NCBI RefSeq assembly: GCF_002872255.1
Contig: NZ_NIPR01000001.1
Coordinates: 117,757 to 181,756, forward strand
Direction of reading: 5' to 3'
DNA: 64,000 nt
Origin: Companilactobacillus nuruki
Lineage (GTDB): Bacteria > Bacillota > Bacilli > Lactobacillales > Lactobacillaceae
Made by a program: the position numbers and the translations under genes. The stretch's first letter is position 1. Each line of letters starts with the position of its first letter. This document shows, in pieces, positions 1 to 7,629 of this stretch. The notes beneath the pieces were generated by a model. The model was given only the letters and a program-made list of their open reading frames with translations, was not told where the DNA came from and made no database searches.

Positions 1-341
1 GACTATTCGCAATATCTTCATACAATGATTTAAGTTTTAAATCTGAAAATGGAAAATTGAAGATATCAAAAACTTCTATCGAAAAAATTCTAATGAATAA
101 GATAAAAGAAAATTCATCTCTACACGATATCGACGTTAAAGTTAAATTATTAGGCAAAAAACATGCCGCTAAAACGACTATTTCCGCTAAAAGCAGTAGA
201 AATTCTAATCTAACTCAGCAAGGAGAACAGGTAAAACGTTTAGTTGCTGAGCAATTGCATAACGATTTAGGAATTCCGGTTAAAAAGACTATCGTTAATT
301 TATCACCAAATGTTCAAGATAATACTACACGCGTAATATGA
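1..341 (+). CDS. amaP: AmaP, Asp23 membrane anchor (C-terminal part, cut by window edge)
   Basis: The reading frame is open from the first bases of the window to the stop at 339-341, so this is the C-terminal end of a longer gene whose N-terminus lies outside. The visible part (about 112 residues) is soluble and has the Asp23-like pattern of AmaP C-termini: LSFKSENGKLKISKTSIEK, a stretch on vectorial strand/helix residues, then QVKRLVAEQLHNDLGIPVKK. In AmaP the missing N-terminus carries two membrane helices that anchor Asp23 at the membrane. The next three genes (DUF2273, two Asp23 proteins) follow within 20 bases each, the usual order of the alkaline-shock operon. A TTG at 57 could be taken as a start, but the frame continues upstream, so I treat it as internal. 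Confidence 0.8.
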   Translation, partial: LFAISSYNDLSFKSENGKLKISKTSIEKILMNKIKENSSLHDIDVKVKLLGKKHAAKTTISAKSSRNSNLTQQGEQVKRLVAEQLHNDLGIPVKKTIVNLSPNVQDNTTRVI

Positions 342-351
342 GGTAAATATT

Positions 352-546
352 ATGAGAAGAAGACTATTAGGATTTCTGGTAGGTAGCCTGTTAGTTATTA
401 TCTGGATTACACTTGGCTTCTTGAATCTAATATTAATTATTGGAGCTGGTCTAATCGGATACCTAATCGCTGCCTTAACCGGAAGTGAGCAAGATAAAGA
501 AAGTTTAAGATCAAAATTAATAAAAATCTTACAATTGAAGGAGTAG
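352..546 (+). CDS. DUF2273 small membrane protein of the Asp23 operon
   Basis: A 64-residue protein with an Arg-rich start (MRRRLLG), two closely spaced hydrophobic stretches (about residues 7-25 and 26-43) joined at a Gly-rich turn, and a short charged C-terminal tail. This is the size and topology of DUF2273 proteins, which are almost always found between amaP and asp23. It starts 10 bases after amaP and ends 3 bases before the first Asp23 gene, so the genes are surely cotranscribed. Its biochemical role is not established; the family context suggests it helps to hold the Asp23 complex at the membrane. It could be named only from context, since the sequence itself is short. Confidence 0.8.
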   Translation: MRRRLLGFLVGSLLVIIWITLGFLNLILIIGAGLIGYLIAALTGSEQDKESLRSKLIKILQLKE

Positions 547-549
547 CTC

Positions 550-984
550 ATGATAGATCAACCATTAAACAATGAATTAGCTAATAACAGTAAATTAATC
601 AATAATAGTAAATTAACATTTAATGAAGATGTTATTGCTAAAATTGCTGGTATGGCCATCCGTGACATTGATGGCATATTGTCACTGAATGGCAATGTTT
701 TTGATAACATTGCTGATCGAATCCGTAGCAAAGAGGATATCACTAAGGGAATTAACGTCGATGTTGGTGAAAAACAAGCCGCCTTAGACGTAGAAATAAT
801 TCTTGAATATGGAAAAAACGCACACGATGTTTTTGAAAATGTTTTGAATTCAGTCAGTTCAGCGGTTGAACAAATGACTGGTCTAAAAGTTGTTGAAACC
901 AATGTTTACGTTGGCGATGTTATGACTAAAAAAGAATGGCAAAAACAGAATAAAAACAACGATACTAATGAAAGAGTAAATTAA
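550..984 (+). CDS. Asp23/Gls24 family envelope stress protein, copy 1
   Basis: 144 residues. An Asn-rich N-terminal tail (about residues 1-25) precedes a typical Asp23/Gls24 domain: an opening strand LTFNEDVIAKIAG, the family motif DIDGILSLNG, the segment VEIILEYGKNAHDVFENV, and VEQMTGLKV near the end. Asp23 proteins are abundant, non-enzymatic cytoplasmic proteins tethered by AmaP and induced by alkaline or cell-wall stress. The gene follows DUF2273 by 3 bases and is followed by a paralogue 16 bases on. The Asn/Leu-rich extension is not shared by the second copy. The KEWQKQNKNN tail is similar in both copies. Confidence 0.9.
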   Translation: MIDQPLNNELANNSKLINNSKLTFNEDVIAKIAGMAIRDIDGILSLNGNVFDNIADRIRSKEDITKGINVDVGEKQAALDVEIILEYGKNAHDVFENVLNSVSSAVEQMTGLKVVETNVYVGDVMTKKEWQKQNKNNDTNERVN

Positions 985-1000
985 AGCGAGGTAAAAAAAT

Positions 1001-1408
1001 ATGCCAAACCAAAATCCTAAACCATCTAGAGTTGAAAAAGAATTGAATTTTTCAGATAAAGTCTTAGAGAAAATTGCTAATCATGCTGCCCAATCTATTG
1101 ATGGAGTTCTATCATTATCTGGCGGTGCAATCAGCGATTTTGCAGATAGATTCATTGATAATCCCACTAAAGGGGTAGATGTTGATACTGATGAAGACAA
1201 TGTATCATTCGAGTTAAAAGCCGTTTTAGAATATGGAAAATCTGCGCCACAGATTTTCGACAGAATAGTCAATACTATTAGTCATTCAGTAAAAGAAATG
1301 ACAGGTAAAGATGTCAATAAGATTTCCTTAGAAGTAGATGACTTAATGACTATGGCTGAATGGAAAGATCAAAACAAATCAAAAAAAGATAAGAACAACG
1401 ATAAGTAA
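1001..1408 (+). CDS. Asp23/Gls24 family envelope stress protein, copy 2
   Basis: 135 residues, clearly paralogous to the gene just upstream: LNFSDKVLEKIANHA, SIDGVLSLSGG, VLEYGKSAPQIFDRIVN and VKEMTGKDVN align with the first copy in order. A good ribosome site (GCGAGG) lies upstream of the ATG. It is the last gene of the amaP-DUF2273-asp23-asp23 operon; a terminator hairpin follows at 1456-1504. The two copies differ most in the loop after the LSL(S/N)G motif, so they may form hetero-oligomers or have separate partners; this is inference. Confidence 0.9.
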   Translation: MPNQNPKPSRVEKELNFSDKVLEKIANHAAQSIDGVLSLSGGAISDFADRFIDNPTKGVDVDTDEDNVSFELKAVLEYGKSAPQIFDRIVNTISHSVKEMTGKDVNKISLEVDDLMTMAEWKDQNKSKKDKNNDK

Positions 1409-1455
1409 AAATACTCCTCAGGACAAAAAATATTATTAATTAAAAAACAAAAAGT

Positions 1456-1504
1456 AAACAAACCTTAGTAATCATATTTTGATTACCAGGGTTTGTTTTG
1501 TTTT
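1456..1504 (+). terminator. Rho-independent terminator of the Asp23 operon
   Basis: AAACAAACC (1456-1464) pairs with GGTTTGTTT (1490-1498), with an inner 7-bp arm GTAATCA/TGATTAC, followed by a T-rich run. The 20-base core AGTAATCATATTTTGATTAC is repeated exactly in the terminator near 53756. Confidence 0.85.
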
Positions 1505-1526
1505 AAGCGGAAAATCTATGTTTTAT

Positions 1527-1565
1527 CTTCACAAATATGTTTATAATATAAGCATATTTGTGAAG
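1527..1565 (+). promoter_or_regulatory. Promoter -10 inside a perfect 13-bp inverted repeat
   Basis: Left arm CTTCACAAATATG (1527-1539) and right arm CATATTTGTGAAG (1553-1565) are perfect reverse complements separated by 13 bases that contain a consensus -10, TATAAT (1542-1547). A regulator bound to both arms would clamp the promoter of the azoreductase gene, which starts 15 bases after the repeat. No regulator gene is adjacent, so the repressor is unknown; MarR-, TetR- or HxlR-type proteins commonly use such sites. Confidence 0.75.
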
Positions 1566-1580
1566 AAAGAGGTTCTTCCT

Positions 1581-2222
1581 ATGCCAAAAGTACTAGTTAT
1601 CTATGCCCATCCTGAAACTGCCAAGGGATCTTCGACACGTGAGCTATATAAACATTTCATCAATTCATATTCCAAAAAGAATCCTAATGATGAAATCATT
1701 GTTCATAACGTTTCTGAATATATGCCATTTCCATTAAAGAGAATTGCTGTTTCTATTTATAACAAAACTCTAGCCAAGAGTGAGTTAAATGCCGATGAAG
1801 AAAGATTCAGTGAAGCCCGTCAAAAATGGATCGACGAATTTGTTGATGCCGACAAATACGTCTTCGTAAACCCAATGTATAATCTTTTTCTTCCCACTGA
1901 GATGAAAAGTTATATCGATATGGTTATGCAGGCCCATACAACCTTTCATTATGATCAAAACGGTTTTTACGTCGGTGATTTGAAGAACAAAAAAGCCATT
2001 CATTTACAATGCAGTGGTGGAAAATATCATTGTAGCGCCAGTGACCCTGATCCAAAAATTCAAGATTTAGCTGACCAATATCTCCAAACAATGTTGCATG
2101 TTATGGGAATCGATGATTATACCAGTGTATTCGCTGAAGGTATGGATCAAGATCCAGTGAATGCAATCGAAATACTAGATAACGCTTATATTAAGGCCGA
2201 AAATGCAGGTCAAAATTTTTAA
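1581..2222 (+). CDS. FMN-dependent NADH-azoreductase / flavodoxin-fold quinone reductase
   Basis: 213 residues from the ATG at 1581, which has an AGAAAGAGG ribosome site. The frame extends upstream to 1479, but that part lies in the terminator and promoter, so I reject the longer start. The N-terminus MPKVLVIYAHPET with a following SSTREL is the FMN-phosphate-binding loop of flavodoxin-like oxidoreductases. The middle has VFVNPMYNLFLPTEMKSYIDMV, typical of AzoR proteins (P-x-YN segment over the flavin), and HLQCSGG is the second flavin loop. The family reduces azo compounds and quinones with NADH through FMN. The gene stands alone behind a palindromic operator, which fits induction by quinones or electrophiles; the true substrate cannot be read from sequence. 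Confidence 0.85.
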   Translation: MPKVLVIYAHPETAKGSSTRELYKHFINSYSKKNPNDEIIVHNVSEYMPFPLKRIAVSIYNKTLAKSELNADEERFSEARQKWIDEFVDADKYVFVNPMYNLFLPTEMKSYIDMVMQAHTTFHYDQNGFYVGDLKNKKAIHLQCSGGKYHCSASDPDPKIQDLADQYLQTMLHVMGIDDYTSVFAEGMDQDPVNAIEILDNAYIKAENAGQNF

Positions 2223-2259
2223 TTGACCGTTATAACGATTAATTAAACTAAGGAAAATT

Positions 2260-3120
2260 ATGTTTACTGAATCAGATCAGAATATTATAGAACAAGTAAC
2301 ACAAGCCATGATATGGCAAATCGATCATACAAAAAAACAAATCGAATCTTTGAACAAAGCTATTAAAAAAATTGGTGATATTGAGACTTTGAAGGTTAAA
2401 GGTACTCTTTTAAAAACCTATGCCAAACAAATTGATGAAAAAATGGATTATATTATCTTACCCGATTATCGAAATAATACTGAGATAACGATTTATTTAG
2501 ATTCAAAAAAATCACCTATCGAAAATGCTGAGGTTTATTTTCACCAGTACAAAAGAGACAAACGTGGTTTAGATACTATTCAATATAATCTCAAAAAGGC
2601 CAAGCTAACTTTGCAAACTCAATTAGATCGTCAAAAGTCATTTAATTCTAACGATTTACAACAGGCAAATACTATCAAACAAAAGTTAATTGACGAAGGT
2701 GCCATCAAAATGCAGGTTTTACATTCATATAAAACTCCAGAACCGGCCCACCCTCGCCGTTTTTATACAACTGATAATGTGTTAGTAGAAGTCGGTAAAA
2801 ATAGTGTTCAAAACGATCATCTAACGTTAACTGCTAAGAAAGATTATTACTGGATGCATGTTAATGATTTAGCTGGTTCCCATGTTGTTATTCATAGTAC
2901 TAATCCTAGTGAACAAACCTTATTGGAGGCCGCTAGTTTGACGGCTTATTACAGTAAAGGCCGTGGTTTAAAATGGGTCCCAGTTGATGTTGTTAAAGTT
3001 AGCCAACTACATAAACCCAAAGGAGCAAAACCTGGTTTAGTACTGTTTACTGGTAAAGCTGACACTTTAACAGTTTATCCTGATGCAGAGATGGCACAAA
3101 GATTAGCTGAAAAAAACTAG
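2260..3120 (+). CDS. Short RqcH-like protein: coiled coil plus NFACT-R domain, no NFACT-N
   Basis: 286 residues, about half of a usual RqcH/FbpA protein (about 560). Residues 1-140 match the coiled-coil middle of RqcH (LKVKGTLLKTYAKQI, MDYIILPDY, then SPIENAEVYFHQYKR). Residues 150-260 are an NFACT-R (DUF814) domain: RRFYTTDN, VGKNSVQNDHLTL, WMHVNDLAGSHVVIHS. The N-terminal NFACT-N domain, which in RqcH engages tRNA during alanine tailing, is absent, and upstream DNA encodes an unrelated azoreductase, so this is not a frameshift remnant. The start has an AAGGAAA site. In full-length RqcH the NFACT-R and coiled coil contact the obstructed 50S subunit and peptidyl-tRNA; this protein may bind the same place without tailing. 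Confidence 0.75.
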   Translation: MFTESDQNIIEQVTQAMIWQIDHTKKQIESLNKAIKKIGDIETLKVKGTLLKTYAKQIDEKMDYIILPDYRNNTEITIYLDSKKSPIENAEVYFHQYKRDKRGLDTIQYNLKKAKLTLQTQLDRQKSFNSNDLQQANTIKQKLIDEGAIKMQVLHSYKTPEPAHPRRFYTTDNVLVEVGKNSVQNDHLTLTAKKDYYWMHVNDLAGSHVVIHSTNPSEQTLLEAASLTAYYSKGRGLKWVPVDVVKVSQLHKPKGAKPGLVLFTGKADTLTVYPDAEMAQRLAEKN

Positions 3121-3142
3121 CCAAATTTGGCTAGTTTTTTTT
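3111..3142. terminator. Bidirectional terminator, perfect palindrome
   Basis: AAAAAACTAGCCA and TGGCTAGTTTTTT form a perfect stem. The plus-strand stop of the NFACT-R gene (3118-3120) and the minus-strand stop of the XRE gene (3131) both lie in it, so it serves both convergent genes. Confidence 0.85.
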
Positions 3143-3724
3143 GAATTTATTTATAATCCAAGCTATTCCTATACCGAAAGCTATTCCAGAGAATACACCC
3201 GACAATTCATACTGCTTAAACAGCATAGACCCAATTCCACCAACCAATGCTAATGGAAGTAAATAGATAGTCATTTTTTGAATTTTAGGATGATTATACT
3301 TTTGACCGGTAAGTTTTGTTTGAAAAGATTCTAATTTAAGCAAAGCAAGAACGTTTAATATTCCCATCATAAAAATTATCAATCTAGTTATCGAATTTGC
3401 TTTTACTGCATCAAAAGAAGAAATCACTAATATTAATAGAAAAATAATATCAATTACCATTAAAATTCTTATGACAGGTTTAATGCTTTTAAGAATTTCT
3501 TGTTTTTTTAAATATTCAGTCATTCCAGTATCCTCCTTAAGAAGAGTATCCAATGAAACTTGATAATAATCGCTTAAATGTAACAAACTCTCAATATCAG
3601 GGTAGCTATGTTCTGTCTCCCAACTAGAAACTGTTTGACGTGAAACATTAAATTCCGAGGCTACTTCTTGTTGGGTTAAATGCTTTTTTTGGCGTTCTTC
3701 TTTTAAGTGATCTCCAAATTTCAT
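3131..3724 (-). CDS. XRE-family regulator with C-terminal membrane segments
   Basis: 197 residues. Residues 5-60 form a Cro/C1-type helix-turn-helix (LKEERQKKHLTQQEVASEF, then VSRQTVSSWETEHSYPDI), including the usual DTLL(K)ED end. After a short linker, residues 80-195 contain four hydrophobic stretches (about 84-102, 111-127, 153-167, 173-190), so the protein is probably membrane-bound through its C-terminus, like many small XRE proteins of lactobacilli and streptococci. It stands alone and convergent with the NFACT-R gene. Target genes are unknown. Its HTH codons happen to spell a one-mismatch parS-like sequence (3632-3647). Confidence 0.8.
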   Translation of the reverse strand: MKFGDHLKEERQKKHLTQQEVASEFNVSRQTVSSWETEHSYPDIESLLHLSDYYQVSLDTLLKEDTGMTEYLKKQEILKSIKPVIRILMVIDIIFLLILVISSFDAVKANSITRLIIFMMGILNVLALLKLESFQTKLTGQKYNHPKIQKMTIYLLPLALVGGIGSMLFKQYELSGVFSGIAFGIGIAWIINKFKKN

Positions 3725-3796
3725 TTCGTATCCCTTCTTTCAAATTTAATACTATATTGAATATTCAATAAATCCTAGCAAAGTTTCTAAGCATAA

Positions 3797-3826
3797 CAAA
3801 GAAAAGGATAACCTTAGGGTTATCCT
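3797..3826 (-). terminator. Terminator of the oligo-1,6-glucosidase gene
   Basis: AGGATAACC (3805-3813) pairs with GGTTATCCT (3818-3826). On the minus strand the stem is followed by TTTTCTTTG, which fits a terminator just past the stop at 3839. Confidence 0.7.
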
Positions 3827-3838
3827 CACAAACAATTA

Positions 3839-5512
3839 CTATTTAAACATGTAAACTTTACTTTCATATGGTCGAATTTCTAATTTGTTGTCGTCATTAT
3901 AATTTCCCAATAATAGTTTACCTTCATTTTGACCATAATCTCTAGTTAATTTTTTATCGGTAAAATTATTAATAACTAAAATTTTTTCTTCGTTATAACG
4001 ACGAACATAAGCAAATACATCATCATCTTCTGGATCAAGTACTTCATAATCACCGTAAACAATCACATCATATTTATGACGTAGGGCAATTAATTTCTTA
4101 TAGTAGCTAAAAACCGAATCTTTATCTTCTATTTGACCTCTAGCATTTATTTCTGTGTAATTGGGATTCAATTCAAACCATGGTTTTGCACTCGTAAATC
4201 CAGCATTATCTTTATTATCCCATTGCATTGGCGTTCTCGCATTATCACGTGATTTACATGATAAATATCTTAGCATTGACTCTTTATCAATAATTTTCTC
4301 ATCTTCAACAAATTCATGATAAGCATTCAAAGACTCCAAATCTTCATATTGGGACAATTTTGAATAATGAACATTGGTCATTCCCAATTCTTCACCTTCA
4401 TAAACATAAGGTGTTCCCTGCATCAGATGTAAAGTAGTTCCCAACATTTTGGCTACTTTTTCACGATACTTAGGGTCATCAGTCGCAAATCTGGAAACAG
4501 CTCTCGGTTGATCATGATTGTTCCAATATAAACTGTTCCAGCCTTTACCATCGAGTTCCTTTTCCCACTTACTCAATGATTTTTTCAGCTCAACCAATTT
4601 AATCGGTGCATCAAACCATTTTCCTAATCTCTTGTCTGGATTTCCTGCTAAACCAACATGATCAAATTGAAAGACCATATTCAATTCATGAGAATCAAGT
4701 CCAGTATACTTGATAGCGTCCTCTGGTGTTGAATCAGGCATTTCACCTACTGTCATAACGTCATACTTGGATAAAACTTTCTCGTTCATTTCTTGTAAAA
4801 ATTCATTTAAACGAGGTCCATCAGCGACGACTTTGCCAACATCAGCATATTTCTCATTAGGTGCTTTTTGACCATCGGGCAACCCAGCTGGTTTAGAAAT
4901 TAAATTGATGACATCCATTCTAAAACCATCCACACCTTTATCAAGCCAAAATCGCATTATATTCCAAACTTCATCACGAACTTTAGGATTCTCCCAATTC
5001 AAGTCTGGTTGTCCATCAGCAAATAAGTGAAGATAATATTGACCTGTTGTTTCATCAAACTTCCAAACTGAACCATTAAAATATGAGCCCCAGTTATTGG
5101 GTTCATGCCCATCTACTGGGTCACGCCATACATAGTAGTCACGATAAGGATTATCTTTTGATTTCTTACTTTCTTGGAACCACTTATTTTGATCAGATGT
5201 ATGATTTACAACTAAGTCCATCATGATTTTCAATCCCAAAACATGAGCCCTTTGAAGCATCTCATCAAAATCATCCATTGTACCGTATGCAGGTTGAATA
5301 CTACGATAATCACTAATATCGTAACCATTATCTTTATCTGGTGACTTGTAAATTGGATTTAACCAAATAACATCTGCACCCAGATCCTTGATATAAGCTA
5401 ATCTACTTGTTAATCCTGGAAGATCACCAATTCCATCGTTGTTACTGTCTTGATAACTTCTTGGATAAACTTGATAAACTACTGATTTCTTCCACCAATC
5501 ACTCTTTGCCAT
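3839..5512 (-). CDS. malL: Oligo-1,6-glucosidase / alpha-glucosidase, GH13 (subfamily 31-like)
   Basis: 557 residues, full length for intracellular GH13 glucosidases. The calcium-site loop DSNNDGIGD lies near residue 22. Conserved regions follow: DLVVNHTSD, GFRMDVINL (Asp nucleophile), VGEMP (Glu acid/base) and NNHDQPR (Asp). The residue after the nucleophile is Val; in this subfamily Val favours alpha-1,6 bonds while Ala marks alpha-1,4 maltases, so isomaltose, panose or isomalto-oligosaccharides are the likely substrates. There is no signal peptide. The gene is monocistronic behind a promoter whose -35 overlaps a cre-like site, so carbon catabolite control by CcpA (or a MalR-type LacI regulator) is likely. 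Dextran glucosidase (DexB) is the main alternative name. Confidence 0.85.
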   Translation of the reverse strand: MAKSDWWKKSVVYQVYPRSYQDSNNDGIGDLPGLTSRLAYIKDLGADVIWLNPIYKSPDKDNGYDISDYRSIQPAYGTMDDFDEMLQRAHVLGLKIMMDLVVNHTSDQNKWFQESKKSKDNPYRDYYVWRDPVDGHEPNNWGSYFNGSVWKFDETTGQYYLHLFADGQPDLNWENPKVRDEVWNIMRFWLDKGVDGFRMDVINLISKPAGLPDGQKAPNEKYADVGKVVADGPRLNEFLQEMNEKVLSKYDVMTVGEMPDSTPEDAIKYTGLDSHELNMVFQFDHVGLAGNPDKRLGKWFDAPIKLVELKKSLSKWEKELDGKGWNSLYWNNHDQPRAVSRFATDDPKYREKVAKMLGTTLHLMQGTPYVYEGEELGMTNVHYSKLSQYEDLESLNAYHEFVEDEKIIDKESMLRYLSCKSRDNARTPMQWDNKDNAGFTSAKPWFELNPNYTEINARGQIEDKDSVFSYYKKLIALRHKYDVIVYGDYEVLDPEDDDVFAYVRRYNEEKILVINNFTDKKLTRDYGQNEGKLLLGNYNDDNKLEIRPYESKVYMFK

Positions 5513-5545
5513 AAGACATTCTCCCTTGGTAACTTAATAATCTCT

Positions 5546-5582
5546 ATTCTAGATTGAATAAAGTTTCATGACAACGGTTACA
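5546..5582 (-). promoter_or_regulatory. malL promoter with cre-like operator over the -35
   Basis: On the minus strand TTGTCA (5569-5574) and TAGAAT (5546-5551) are 17 bases apart. The overlapping TGACAACGGTTACA (5569-5582) matches the cre consensus TGWAANCGNTNWCA at 13 of 14 positions. Binding there would block the -35. Confidence 0.7.
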
Positions 5583-5606
5583 TGGAAAGTTATCGGTAAC
5601 AACTTC

Positions 5607-6356
5607 TTATTTTGAATTCTTTTTACCAGCTTTACGATAAATCAAGTAAGACGTAATCGGTACAGTCAGAATAACTCCAATCGTACAAATCAAAGTCGTC
5701 AAAATTTCAGCAACAACTAGCTTATCATTTATAATGTCTCCAAACTTATAATTCAAAGTATGAATTAAGAAGAATAGTGGAAAAGTTGAGGCAAAGAAAT
5801 TAAACAATAGGGTATTAGTCTGAGTATTGAGAATTTTATTACCCACTGAAAATCCATCGTCAAAAATTTCTGATGGCGTTAGGGTTGGCTTATTCTCAAC
5901 TATTTCATTGAGTCCACTGGTGATAGCCACACTAGTTTCTGAAATAACACCCAAACTATTGATAACAATAATTGATATTGCTAATTGAGGATATGACAAC
6001 CCAGCTGCCAAGGAAAATCCTTCTAATTCATCTTGGTTCTCAGCTGCCATTCCCTGTGCACTAGCCCAATATTCCAAAGGAATAGTAATTAGCAATATAA
6101 CAACCATTATTATTAATGACGTTTTAAAGGCCGTGTTTGCAGTATTGGCATTATCAACATTCATATAAATAGCCACAATCAAAATTATCATTGAGATTAT
6201 CCCTGTTGTTATCAAAACATTGAATCCGTCGGCAATTAAAATTAACAAGGCTACAATAGAAATAATATTGATACCAAGTCCAAATAATAATGTAAATCCT
6301 CTAGTACCAGTAACCATTAATAACAAAACTACGAAGGTTAAAAATAAATATAACAT
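5607..6356 (-). CDS. YibE/F-like membrane protein, second of a pair
   Basis: 249 residues with about seven hydrophobic segments spread over the whole length. The centre carries the family-typical segment SLGVISETSVAITSGLNEI, followed by an amphipathic cytoplasmic stretch and SVGNKILNTQTNTLLFNFFAS, then two further membrane helices ending GVILTVPITSYLIYRKAGKK. The upstream partner has the matching segment VLGVILDETMDISSSLIEM. Its ATG shares a base with the stop of that partner (TAATG), with AAGGAGG as ribosome site, so translation is coupled. YibE/F proteins have no assigned function; transport has been suggested but is unproven. Confidence 0.8.
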   Translation of the reverse strand: MLYLFLTFVVLLLMVTGTRGFTLLFGLGINIISIVALLILIADGFNVLITTGIISMIILIVAIYMNVDNANTANTAFKTSLIIMVVILLITIPLEYWASAQGMAAENQDELEGFSLAAGLSYPQLAISIIVINSLGVISETSVAITSGLNEIVENKPTLTPSEIFDDGFSVGNKILNTQTNTLLFNFFASTFPLFFLIHTLNYKFGDIINDKLVVAEILTTLICTIGVILTVPITSYLIYRKAGKKNSK

Positions 6357-7432
6357 TAGTTTAACCTCCTTGTAATTATTTTACTGGCAATAAAACTAGT
6401 AATAGGAACCGTTAATACAATTCCTATTGCACTAATTAACAATTGGGTTATTCCTAAACTTAATGTCATATTAACTGTATACCCAATTGAATTACCATTG
6501 CTTAAGTAAAGTAAAACTATGTTTAAATTCTCAGCAATTACAATAAATAACAAAATATTGATTAATGGTCCGATTAATTCTCGACCAATATTGATTCCAG
6601 ATTTAAATAGTGTTTTCTCCTCGACATCTGATAGCTCTTTTTTCATCTCAATTAATGAAGAAGAGATATCCATCGTTTCATCTAAAATAACTCCTAAAAC
6701 ACTAAAAATAACTTGCGAAAGGAAAACACCCAAATACGGTTGCAGTTCAAAATCATTCAGTTCCAAATGAACTCCACTATAACCTGAAATAGCTAAAACA
6801 AAAATACTTAATAAAATAGCTGCCGTAGTTGAAATAACTGTACTAGAATAGGCCATAATTGCTGGATAAGTCGGTCCTAGTATAACTAATAATGCCGTTG
6901 CAGAGATCAGCAAGGCCGTTATAACGGTTAATGGCAATAACACACTATTATGAGTTTTGATAATTATTTGAAGATATCCATAATAAATAACAAGATTAAT
7001 TAAAATACTAATAAACAGCTTTTTACGATCAAATTTCATACAGAATAATAAAAATACTACCAGTCCTAGGGTAAAAACTATACTGGTATCGCGTTTAACA
7101 TTTTTTGGTGCATAACTTTTACCTGATTTTATTAAAATAACTTGTTGCCCGACTCGATATTTGGTATCAGTTAATTGTGATTTATAATAAGTGTTTTTAA
7201 AGGAAACATTCTTCCCCTTATTAGAACCATTGAGTAATTTACCACTGACTCGCTGAGTGACTTGAGTATCAGTGTTCTTATATTCATCAGTTGATGTACT
7301 TTTATTCAAATTAGTTACTTGTTGCACTTTTACAACTGGATCGCGATACAAAAAACTATCAAAGTAAGTTAATCCAGTTACAAAGATTATCGATAAACCG
7401 ACAATCAGCAACACTCGCAAATTTTTTCTCAT
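6356..7432 (-). CDS. YibE/F-like membrane protein with N-terminal extracellular domain
   Basis: About 358 residues from the ATG at 7432, which has an AGGAAA site; an upstream TTG at 7456 has none. One N-terminal membrane helix (LLIVGLSIIFVTGLTYF) is followed by an exported domain of about 95 residues with an OB/SH3-like pattern (VSGKLLNGSNKGKNV, YRVGQQVIL), then about seven membrane helices. GVILDETMDISSSLIEM and LITIRR-like ends match its downstream partner. The two genes overlap by one base. The pair probably forms one complex in the membrane. No regulator or enzyme is adjacent that would show its substrate. Confidence 0.8.
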   Translation of the reverse strand: MRKNLRVLLIVGLSIIFVTGLTYFDSFLYRDPVVKVQQVTNLNKSTSTDEYKNTDTQVTQRVSGKLLNGSNKGKNVSFKNTYYKSQLTDTKYRVGQQVILIKSGKSYAPKNVKRDTSIVFTLGLVVFLLFCMKFDRKKLFISILINLVIYYGYLQIIIKTHNSVLLPLTVITALLISATALLVILGPTYPAIMAYSSTVISTTAAILLSIFVLAISGYSGVHLELNDFELQPYLGVFLSQVIFSVLGVILDETMDISSSLIEMKKELSDVEEKTLFKSGINIGRELIGPLINILLFIVIAENLNIVLLYLSNGNSIGYTVNMTLSLGITQLLISAIGIVLTVPITSFIASKIITRRLN

Positions 7433-7516
7433 AAAATTTCCTGCCTTTTTTACCAATGTCTACATTATATGTTTTTTCAGAAAATAATTAATAGTTTTAG
7501 TATTACAAATTTCCTG

Positions 7517-7545
7517 TTGACAATCCTCAACTATTGAAATATATT
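7517..7545 (+). promoter_or_regulatory. Promoter of the trp leader and trpXYZ operon
   Basis: Consensus -35 TTGACA (7517-7522), 17-base spacer, -10 TATATT (7540-7545). Transcription would start near 7552, giving a leader of roughly 260 bases before trpX. Confidence 0.8.
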
Positions 7546-7575
7546 TGATACATCAATTTGTTAGGAGAAAACATT

Positions 7576-7629
7576 ATGAAATCATTTAACTCTCTAAACA
7601 TCGTGAATATTCGTTGGCAAAGCCGATAA
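7576..7629 (+). CDS. 17-residue leader peptide with a single Trp codon (candidate attenuator peptide)
   Basis: ATG at 7576 with a strong ribosome site (AGGAG, 7563-7567, 8 bases upstream), encoding MKSFNSLNIVNIRWQSR and stopping at 7629. The one TGG codon is at 7615-7617, four codons before the stop. The ORF ends inside the left arm of a helix (7620-7628 with 7677-7685), so a ribosome halted at TGG would cover that arm. It precedes two terminators and a tryptophan-type ABC transporter. It is too short for homology-based proof; position, ribosome site and structure support it. Confidence 0.75.
   Translation: MKSFNSLNIVNIRWQSR

Noticed and set aside
303..902. Minus-strand ORFs across the DUF2273 and Asp23 genes
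   Set aside because: They oppose well-supported genes and read like reverse translations without domains.
1479..1580. N-terminal extension of the azoreductase
   Set aside because: It would be coded by terminator and promoter DNA; the flavin-binding start MPKVLVIY follows a good ribosome site.
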